NCBI GenBank assembly: GCA_006503535.1 | Contig: QYRS01000012.1 | Coordinates: 372,001 to 436,000 of the forward strand | Source of the DNA: Arthrinium phaeospermum | Taxonomy: Eukaryota > Ascomycota > Sordariomycetes > Amphisphaeriales > Apiosporaceae | DNA: 64,000 nucleotides | Reading direction: 5' to 3' | Part shown: positions 56,039-64,000 of the stretch, piece after piece | Layout: each line of letters starts with the position of its first letter | How positions within the stretch are numbered: position 1 is the first letter of the stretch | Program-made: the position numbers and the translations under genes | Notes under the pieces: model-generated | Told to the model about the DNA's origin: nothing | The model's input: the letters and a program-made list of their open reading frames with translations, nothing else | Databases searched by the model: none

Positions 56039-56752
56039 TCATGCCTTCGTCATTCCCAAAACCCCCTGAAGACCTCGAGGGACGATGAACTCGGTCTCGC
56101 GCGGAAGCAACCCCCTATCGACCAGCACCTCGTCCTTTATCGCGCCGCCCGACCCGTCTTCCTCGTCCAATACCCGCTTGAGCTCGCGCGCCCGTTCCGT
56201 CACATCCTCGATGCTCGTGATCCACTCGTTGACCCACCGCAACTGCAACGCGGCCGGCACGCCGATCTGGATGCTCCGGTACCCCAGCTTCTCGAGCCGG
56301 GCCGAGCGCTCGGGGTCCCATTGGATCCTGACCTCCTCTTCCGCGGCGGTCTCCTCCGATCCCGCTTCTGCTTTACTACCGTCGCCATCATCGCGGGTTC
56401 CAACCACAGCAGCACTGCGGTGAGCATCATGGCTAAGCACGCCCCTCTTCAGCAGCTCCAGGAAATGCTCCCGCCGCATCCGCAGCGCCAGGATGCGCGC
56501 CTGGTTCGGGTCCTTGTACGAGTAGCCCGCCCGGTACATCATCCAGCACCAGCTGGGCTTGATCCAGGTCATGCGCGTCGTGCGGAAGCGGGGCGAGGCG
56601 TCGAGCCGCTGCCGGGCCACGGCCTGCGACGCGATCTCGGCGTTGTAGGCCTGGTACACCGTGACGGTGTCGGCGTCGTCGTCCTGCAGGGCGCGGATCT
56701 GGCGATAGGGCGTCGGTGGTGCTTGGGGGGAAGTCGGTGGAGGAGGCGGCAT
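56039..56752 (-). CDS. DUF4291 family protein
   Basis: Single exon, 237 aa. PYRQIRALQDDDADTVTVYQ, AYNAEIASQAVA, RMTWIKPSWCWMMYRAGY and QARILALRMRREHF are the family signatures in their usual order, and IQWDPERSARLEKLGYRSIQ with GVPAALQLRWVNEWITSIED closes the conserved part. DUF4291 occurs in bacteria and fungi; its biochemical role is not established. A non-conserved Glu-rich insert (about 115-142) and an added C-terminal tail lengthen it slightly. A proline-rich start MPPPPPTSPQAPPTP precedes the domain. It is convergent with BTB-like copy 2. Confidence 0.92.
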   Translation of the reverse strand: MPPPPPTSPQAPPTPYRQIRALQDDDADTVTVYQAYNAEIASQAVARQRLDASPRFRTTRMTWIKPSWCWMMYRAGYSYKDPNQARILALRMRREHFLELLKRGVLSHDAHRSAAVVGTRDDGDGSKAEAGSEETAAEEEVRIQWDPERSARLEKLGYRSIQIGVPAALQLRWVNEWITSIEDVTERARELKRVLDEEDGSGGAIKDEVLVDRGLLPRETEFIVPRGLQGVLGMTKA

Positions 56753-57278
56753 CTTGGATTTGGGCGTTACTCGTTTTCTTTGGGGTCAATGCTGTTATTT
56801 GAGGGCTTGGTGTTCTCTCTTCCAAGCGTTTAGATCCAGTTCCTAATTTGTAGCCGTACCAAAACTCTGGGCATGGTTATATACTTCATGCTTTAGTTAG
56901 CGATCTCAGTCCCCGTTAGCCAAAGCTCGCCGGTTGAGTCACGCCAGCTAGTGTGGCTGGTGGACGGCCCTCAGCTCCCAACGGCTAGCTTCGCGGATGT
57001 AAGTTAAGTAGACACCACCACCATCATTTCGCCAGAAAGAAGAATGAAGGAGAAATTCTTGCCTGCTTGATTAATCTCCTTCGTCAAAAGAATAATAATA
57101 AGTAGTGGTATCAAAAAGAAAAGTAATTTCAGTGAAGCAAGCGCCCGCAGTAACCTTGCTCCTCGCACGTTGAAACCTGGCTTGAGGATGGCATGATGAT
57201 CAAGCCGCTGTCCTGCAGCTCCACGGGGAAACGGGAACCTGCCACAGTAAACTAGCCTGTTTTTCTCTTTTTCAAACA
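56753..57278. other. Intergenic region
   Basis: About 530 bp between the DUF4291 start and the revised stop of the MARVEL-like gene, both on the minus strand. No gene supported. Confidence 0.45.
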
Positions 57279-58538
57279 TTACACCTCCGCTACCTCTGGG
57301 CCCTTCCCCTTCTTGGCCGATTTATTGTTTTTCCGGTGGTTTATAATGGCCATGGCTGTTCAGAGCGTCAGTAACTATAGTGGCCGGAAACAATAACATG
57401 GGGGTACGTAGACAAGGTGAACTCACTCGTGGCAATAAGGGTGATGATGAAAAGCACCCAGATCACGGCCCCCAGCCCGGCGTCGACGCAGATGGCGATC
57501 TTGGCCGCTTGGATCGTGGATCGCGCCGTCGCCGCCGCCGAAGCCGCCGCCGGGCCTGCTCCAGGTACACCGCCCGCGCCTGCCCCGGCCCCGGCCCCGG
57601 CACCAGCGCCAGCACAGCCTGGCCCACGACCGTCCGGCCCGCAATCGGGCGGCGGCGGCGGCGCACCAGGTTGGCCCGCCCCGATACCCGCCTGCCGCGC
57701 GGTGAGGACGTAGTAGTAGCCCGCCCGCGCGACGTTGAGGGCCGACGCGAGGCTCGCCAGCGAGGCCCACGTCGCCAGCCAGAAGATGTTGGTGAGGCCC
57801 TCGACGACTCTGGTAAGAAGGGGGTTCGCTGATATTAGCACTAGTACTAATCACGAAGAAAAGATGGGGGCGGGGTGCGGGTGCCTCCCTGGTGGACGAG
57901 AGGCCTGTTTGGCACTTACATATGGGCGATCCAATGATATAGAACCGGGTAGAAGAGGATCGACACTGCTAGCCAGATAAAGTAGACCACGGTCCAGGAA
58001 AAGACGAAAAATGATAATCCTGCGGGTTGGTCAGCATGATGACAGTCCCCCGGGGAAGGTCTACCTTAGCAATACATGCCGATGGCAGGAGAAGGGATAC
58101 GTACCGAATGCTGGGAGCTACAGTTTGAAGAAAAGGGGAGGACGTTACATTAGCCCAAGTTCCTGCCGAAAAGAATATGCCATCCACGACCCAAATGCTC
58201 TCCACACACACACTTACATTTCCCATGTTCAGCGTGAAAGCTGCAAAGGCCGCCAGGACCAGAAACACCACCGCGATGACGAGCTGTACGATCCGCACGA
58301 TAAACACCTTCTTGCTCATGGCCGGCACGTGCGTGCGGTCGTCGCCGTTCTTGATGTGGTTCGCCCACACGTTCCGGTCATTAGCCGACCCCGTCGGCCC
58401 GCTCGTGACGTTCGACGCCATCGTGCCTATGCCTTTCGACTTCCGCCGGTTCTTCCACGACGATTTGGGCGCTTCGTTCAATTGGTCTAGGCTCCCGAAT
58501 GAAGCCTCGCTGAAGTGCGACTTTGCGCTTCCCTTCAT
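57279..58538 (-). CDS. MARVEL-like four-helix membrane protein
   Basis: Five exons, 58538-58218, 58117-58105 (13 nt), 58019-57920, 57809-57427 and 57355-57279, give 297 aa with every junction GT-AG and in frame. The microexon reads LPAF plus one base of Gly. Helices: about 79-103 (VRIVQLVIAVVFLVLAAFAA), 112-135 (LSFFVFSWTVVYFIWLAVSI), 148-172 (GLTNIFWLATWASLASLASA) and 250-272 (IWVLFIITLIAT), with both ends cytosolic: the layout of fungal MARVEL-domain proteins at the plasma membrane. The third-fourth helix loop is a Gly/Ala/Pro-rich stretch. The last exon supplies a basic tail NHRKNNKSAKKGKGPE. An unspliced reading of exon 4 would end in a different tail. Function unknown; likely membrane organisation. 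Confidence 0.85.
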
Positions 58539-61500
58539 TGGCTTCTTCTCCTTCTTCCTCTTTTTCTGTTGGACACTCGGTGTCCCTTTGGCTCTAGGCG
58601 TCGGGGAATAGGTGTGATGTAATAGATTCGCCTTTTCCCCTTCGATCTAGTGATAGTCGTTTGGTTCGTGTTTGAAGGGTTGGGTTCGGACGAAGTAGTC
58701 GTCGTCGCCTCGGGCAATAATATGTCCTTTCCTTTCCTTGTCTTCTACCGGCGAAACCCGAGCTTGTGTATGATGGCCTTCTTCTTGCCTTGGAATCGCA
58801 GGCTCCACTGTGTGTTTCTTCCTTCTTCGCTGCTTCTTGTTCGTCAATCCGGCCGTATCGTCGCGTACTTCTGGTAATCGAGCTGAAGGAATACATTGAT
58901 GCCAAGCTTTCTTCAGAGCGGGATACTTATCCCTTTATCAGGTACCTGGCGAAAGAGAGGGAGGAAGGAGAAAAACAAAACGGTTGCATCCAACAGGCAC
59001 GACGGAGCCTGATTATGATCGGACCCCAGGGCATGAAGCTGTAATTACAGGCTCTATTGGCCGGTCTGCATGAACGGCCGGTTACGATCGTCTCAGATGG
59101 TTCGCGGTAACGCACGCCGGTTTCAGATATGCGCAACACCCAGCCCGGCACCCCACATTACCTCGTCCCTGTTCTAGATCGTCTCATCCATACGTTTGTC
59201 GTGAACTGGGGTTTTTGCAAACTGCTAAGATCAATAGGTAATCATAATGCAAACCTGTTTGTTTTGATGCGCATCCTGTCCTCGCGCCTTTTGGGAGATT
59301 GCCACGTGGTTCTGTGTGATGGACGAGGACTTGTCACCAGTCCGGCAGATGTGAAATTGGGCTATAGTTGCCAAAACTATCGTGAGAACATGGCTTGAGA
59401 GTCGATGGGCAATCCTTGGCAGCATGGCACGAGACCCTGCATTTCTGGCTAATATGAGCCCACGAAGTCTTTTGTGGCGTTTTTCCCCATCTGCCCCAGG
59501 AGCTCCAAGCAGCTAGTAAGTGGCACCCAGCCATCCTCTGATAGGCGTATAATCAAGGGGCATCGCGAAGCAGACCGTCGCCTCTCTCTATTGACCCCGA
59601 GGCTAATTAATGAGCCGTGGGGTGGATACTTGCCTACTCTATCCCTTTAGCCTCTCCGCCAGCCGGCACCTGACATGGCACTACATCTCTGCCTCCCCCT
59701 ATATGCGCATACCGCGATGCTCTATATGCGACTCGGGTTTGCGGCGCCCGAATGATTCGGGAGGCCCCCATTGACATTGAATCCAGTCAGGTGTGTGGTC
59801 GATCACCATATCTTATCCTCGCCATGCGTTTCGTTTCTTTCAAGTTACGTCAATGTCTTTCAGTAGTCGCACGTTGGGAGAATATAGTACGTGAGGTGGG
59901 ACAAAGGGTCCTGCAAGCGTTTGTTTCGACGCGCATGCGGTATGGCGTAGTGCCCGCCGCTAGGGGCTGCAAGCGCCGGCAGCCTCCTCGGCATCACATT
60001 CTCCAAATTCGAAATTGCATCCAGGAGTTCCGTCATCCAAGGGCATTGCCGTGAAGGGTCAGGATGGCGGCACGGGGCGTCTTACAGCATTTGCGTCTGA
60101 AAACGAACTGACGAGACGCCTTGGCATGGTTGAGGGTGGTTTTGCTGCTCTCCGACTCTCCGACTCTCCAACTGAATCGTCATCGCACGGCAGCCACGAG
60201 AAGTGCTAGAGGGATGGGCAAAAGGATCATCAGGATCGTCAGCGCGACAACAGCAAGTGCATGACCCGGACCTGGGGGTGCCGGAAGCAGTTCGTGAGCC
60301 CGACTCGAGTTAGCAGAACCACAGACACTGACACCGAGGCCATGGATGGGAATTGCATCATGCCTTTCTTCCCTCGGACGTTCAAACGGCTCAATGGCGT
60401 TCCCAAGTTGGCCCCCCCCCCGGCAAGTGCCGCCGCGCTCATGGGGAATTGACACCAGGGCGAACCCGTGGGGCGAGGATGATATCATTCCGTCTCTTCC
60501 AAAACTCGTCGCGAGTCCATGGTATGTTTAGATTGATCTGATGATGGCTGTAGGGTCTCAGTATTGGATGCAGAAAGAATCGATATTGGAGAATGTGGTC
60601 GGCCGGATGACGGCGAATGTTGGAGCGAGACTCGTGGAAATCTTCGCGGTCGAGGAAAAGTTAAGACAAGAAAGTGGCAATGGCGAAAACAGAGCCGTCC
60701 GTCGCACGACTAGGTAGAGAGATCCGCTAGTTCTGGTGCGCCGGTTTGGCTCCTTATCGTTTTTTACAACACGTCGGCTCCAGCCTCCAGGTGGTCTCAT
60801 ACTGCAAAGTCAAAAAGTGACAGGTGAAGGTTAAGCCAGGAGGAAACGATCCGAAAGGCCCGTCAAGGCTGCAGGTCCATGACTCGGCAGCGGCGCCTCC
60901 AATGACGTACGTACCGACGGCCAACCAAAAACATCTTGCACCTCGCACCTCGGGTCTAGGCCGGGAGGCAACAGAACAGAAAACAGACCCCCGGATTGCC
61001 CGCTCGTACATAGTCGCAGGCCCTGCATGCTGCATGTAATGTTACTGCTAGCAACCAGTAGTTGGAAGCCAAGACCGAGGGGTCGAACTCTATGTTCTAG
61101 GCTCTGTCACTCTGGTCGTATCTCTCTATCCGATTGTTTGACAGTCCATGCAGATGGGCGAGTCCACGGTCGAGTCTCGCATGTGCGATTGGCAGCATCC
61201 GCGTTACATCATAATTCTCGTTCCCGCAATAGGCCCCCTCAGTGGTACCCTTGAAAGTCTATCTGCTCGAGAAGGGCATCTGATCGCTTCGTGCTCCCAG
61301 ATGAGGTTTGGCTCGGCCGTCCTGTCTTGAAAGGTCCAAGCTGGAAAAGAAACTTAATAATATGGATAGCCTGCTACGTACCACCACGTTGATGGTTGGA
61401 ATCCCACCTCACGATGTGCTGGCGGTTGATTCTCGTTTTACCTATACATAGAGCCTCAACCTGCTGCGCCTTCTGCTACTAGGGAGCCTTCTCCAGGACC

Positions 61501-61688
61501 CCAGCATCCCCGCGGACGACAGTGAATAACAACATTCACCCGGAGCAACTGTTACAACCCAACATCGCCAGCCACTGCACTCTTTGCAGGTGCACGCAGG
61601 CTTTTGTTCCGACCGGGTAGCCCGGCAACAGACGGACGGACGGAACGGACGCGTATTTCGGACCAACAGATATGTAACACCGCTGTAC
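58539..61688. other. 3.1-kb divergent gene-free region
   Basis: It separates the start codons of two membrane-protein genes. A 102-aa minus frame at 60180-60488 ends in a hydrophobic helix but has no other support. A run of ten C (60412-60421) lies inside that frame. No repeat or RNA gene recognised. Confidence 0.45.
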
Positions 61689-63276
61689 ATGGCCTCGCCA
61701 GGTTTTTTGGTGCCCCCGTGGTACCGCTCCGGCGCGCCCCAGGCAGGCGACATGGAGCTCTGCAGCATCATCTGGGGAGCCTCCATGGCGTGCGCCGTTT
61801 TCACCGCTTCCAAGGCGGGCCACCAGACGTGGATCGTGTGCAAGAGGAAGAAGCGCATCAACGCCTACGTTGTCATGATCTGGGCCGAGTGGATCTCCAG
61901 TGTCATCATCTCCATCGTCTGCTGGTTGTTCCTCAAGGGAAGGATCAATCCAAGGTCAGTAAACCAGTGATTCTTTCTTCATCGCCATCCCCGGGAGATT
62001 TGGAATGTGGACTAACACATGGTTGTTCTCAGCTTCTGGCTGTTCTTTGGCATATGTAGGTTTCACGGCAGGGGGGCGGGATCGTATGTGAAGTAACGAG
62101 CGTGGCTGACCTCGGCATATCTTGTTGATCAGTGTGTCTATGGACGATACAGGCAAGTTTGCTTCCACCAATCCGCTGTTTCCCGCCGAGCGGCACGTGG
62201 TGAATATCTCCCCTGGCTAACACGTCAAACGAAACGAACAGATGCAATGCATACTCCAGATCATCCTCAACCGCGTCTCCATTCTGACCCTGGACCGGCG
62301 GCGGGCGAAGCAGCTGCAGCTTGCCACCTTTGCCGCCATCACCATGATCAACATCAGCGTCTTCTGCATCTGGATTCCGGCCCAGCTGCAAATCTCCAAC
62401 AGCTACACCCGCCTGAACGACGTCTGGGACCGCACCGAAAAGGCCGTCTTCGCCACCATCGACGCCAGCCTCAACGCCTATTTCCTCTGGGTCGTCCGCA
62501 CCAAGCTCATCTCCAACGGCCTGGTCAAGTACTGGACCCTCTTCCGCTATAACATCGCCATGGTCTGCATCTCGGTCTCGTTGGATGTAAGTAAAAAGAC
62601 ACTACTTCTGACTACAACTAAGAGAAAGAGAGAGAGAGAGATTATGGTTACTAACACATGCACAGTTGATACTGATCGGCTCCATGTCACTCCCAAGCGG
62701 TCTCATGTATGAACCATACTACTGCCGGACCCATGCCCTTTCTGGCTGCTGACATGCCACTGTTTTAGCTACATACAGTTCCACCCCTTGACCTATCTCA
62801 TCAAACTACACATCGAGCTGAACCTAGCCGAGCTGATCGGCAAGGTCGTGCAAGCCACCAACCCCCTCAACATAACCGACCTCGAGTCGGCCACGACGGC
62901 ATGCGACCCGCAAACGCCTCCCCCGCCGTCGTGCCGCGCCGGCGCCTTGGGCGGCCTGAAACGGCCCCGGCCCACGCGCTCGCTCAGCGGCCTGGACTCG
63001 CTCGACATCCTCGAGATCGACCTCGGGCGGATGCCGATGCCCCACCACCATGGCTTATTGACAGGGATCCAAGAAAGGCCACCCGCGGGGAGCGGGCACA
63101 GGCAGTCGGACGCCACCGCGGTGGCCGAGGGATCGACGGAGATGGTGAAAATACCCACTCCTGATTCGGAAGAGACGCCGTCGTCGCCCGGCGGCAGCGA
63201 GGACAAGCCATCCCCTTCGACGACGCGGATAACGTGGGAGGATAGAGTGAGCATTAGAAGCGACCCGATCACTTGA
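61689..63276 (+). CDS. Fungal seven-helix integral membrane protein, function unknown
   Basis: Six exons, 61689-61954, 62033-62055, 62133-62152, 62242-62586, 62666-62706 and 62769-63276, encode 400 aa. The third exon is only 20 nt and is followed by a GC-AG intron (GCAAGT donor at 62153); with it the product reads SFWLFFGILCLWTIQMQCILQ, a continuous helix. Hydrophobic segments: about 23-44, 55-78, 88-118, 128-150, 167-188, 205-240. KLHIELNLAELIGKVV after the last helix is a conserved end of the hydrophobic part in fungal membrane proteins of this layout. The C-terminal 130 residues are disordered, Ser/Thr/Pro-rich and probably cytosolic. Ligand or role unknown; a receptor-like role is only a guess. 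A (GA)n run lies in intron 4. Confidence 0.82.
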
Positions 63277-63452
63277 CTGAACGGCGGGGGTTTTGCTATA
63301 GAGCTGCATATGCATACAACCATAAGCGAATCATTGCATTTCGGTTATATATATATAGAGAATAATATTCAGGCACCAAAACGGACTCGAGGATGTCCTT
63401 GGCAATAGCATGAGGATCAGTCCGCCGGCGAGGGTAGGAACCCACAAGCTGT

Positions 63453-63878
63453 TCACCCTGTCTTTTGGGGCAGCTTGGATGGCCTAATATTAACTGTACC
63501 CCTTTGCACTGCAATGGAGGCCGACGAGGGCGAGGACAACGTTGACAACGAGGACGAAGAACACGACGATGGTGGAGTATTTATCTTACCTTCTTCTGTA
63601 TCGTCCTCATCCTCGACCCGACCCTCGTTCTCCCGCTCCTCCCGCTCCTCCTCCACCGCTGTTAACAGTGCAGAACGGCGCTGACGACGACCCTGCAGCC
63701 ACCACACTCTTAATCGCTTGTCACCATAATAGGCACTCACGCCGAGCCCGTATAGAGCGAGCATCGCCGGACCCTAAACGAGCATGGCCGTGATCATGGC
63801 GAGCAGACCGAGCGAAGGGTAAAACAGCGCCCTGCCGAGGAAATGGATGATCGATACTCTCACAGCGGGCGGCATTTC
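63453..63878 (-). other. Interrupted minus-strand reading frame at the right edge
   Basis: From ATG 63878 a frame codes MPPAVRVSIIHFLGRALFYP and a hydrophobic helix, meets TAG at 63774-63776, then continues in the same frame from 63764 (MLALYGLGVSAYYGDK) to 63453 with a Glu-rich, Ser-rich end. The stop lies between two direct CGAGCAT repeats (63758-63764, 63779-63785) 21 bp apart; without one repeat unit the frame would be uninterrupted. This could be a pseudogene, a gene whose first exon lies beyond 64000, or chance. GTGAGT...CTGCAG and GTAAGA...TTGCAG introns are possible in the downstream half. Confidence 0.25.
63758..63785. repeat. 7-bp direct repeat pair spaced by 14 bp
   Basis: CGAGCAT at 63758-63764 and at 63779-63785, with CGCCGGACCCTAAA between them. 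The interval includes the in-frame stop of the edge reading frame. Confidence 0.7.
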
Positions 63879-64000
63879 GCCATGATAGTTGTCCGACGGG
63901 GTGAAGGGGCCGGCCCTGGTTATGGCGACTGGTGGTGGTGATGAGGGTAGGTCATGATCCAATAAGGCTATGATTCATATAGGTTGACACAGTGACAATA

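Noticed and set aside
60180..60488. 102-aa minus frame with a C-terminal hydrophobic helix
   Set aside because: Composition of the first two thirds is patternless, a ten-C run lies inside it, and there is no splice or family support.
1..64000. CRISPR arrays, insertion sequences, retrotransposons, dispersed 5S rRNA genes
   Set aside because: Looked for and not seen: no regularly spaced repeats, no reverse transcriptase or transposase motifs and no recognisable 5S sequence.

Overview
This window looks like a chromosomal stretch from a filamentous ascomycete (Pezizomycotina, most likely Sordariomycetes). Evidence: 23 protein genes, many split by short introns (about 50-210 nt) with fungal signals (GTAAGT-type donors, YAG acceptors); fungal-only families (TVP23, CAF120-like, Zn2Cys6 regulator with fungal_trans domain, fungal MARVEL-like and seven-helix membrane proteins); GC-rich third codon positions; and long intergenic spaces. 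The species cannot be named from sequence alone. No transposon, virus, rRNA or CRISPR array is visible. One intron-containing tRNA-Ile(AAU) lies near the left end.

Left part (1-15.4 kb): tRNA-Ile, a DHA2-type MFS efflux transporter (6 exons), a phosphoinositide-specific phospholipase C, a 2-oxoglutarate/Fe(II) dioxygenase, an unrecognised four-helix membrane glycoprotein, a Zn2Cys6 transcription factor and an FAD monooxygenase. Transporter, regulator and two oxygenases together look like the tailoring part of a specialised-metabolite locus, but no backbone synthase is present. Middle part (16-29.9 kb) is mostly housekeeping: TIM44 and mitochondrial ribosomal protein uS11m fire divergently from one promoter with three CCAAT boxes; then a PPPDE/DeSI-like peptidase, the OLA1 (YchF) ATPase, an alpha/beta hydrolase, TVP23 and a single-pass sensor-like membrane protein. 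A 4-kb gene-free stretch follows (29.9-33.9 kb).

Right part: a large DUF726 (alpha/beta hydrolase-like) protein, UTP23 (18S rRNA processing), a PTC7-like PP2C phosphatase, another 4.7-kb gene-free stretch, a 1446-aa CAF120-like PH-domain protein with repetitive C-terminus, a cytochrome c peroxidase-type haem peroxidase without a targeting sequence, two tandem paralogues with a BTB-like fold, a DUF4291 protein, a MARVEL-like four-helix protein, and a seven-helix fungal membrane protein. The last 0.7 kb holds only an interrupted minus-strand reading frame.

Several gene models needed splicing by hand, checked only by frame and family fit: a 60-nt in-frame intron in the dioxygenase, a hidden 18-codon last exon completing the PP2C metal site, a 13-nt microexon in the MARVEL-like gene, and a 20-nt exon followed by a GC-AG intron in the seven-helix gene. 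I found no clear candidate for a wholly new biological system; the strongest leads are the tandem BTB-like pair, the regulator/oxygenase/transporter group and the unrecognised membrane proteins.
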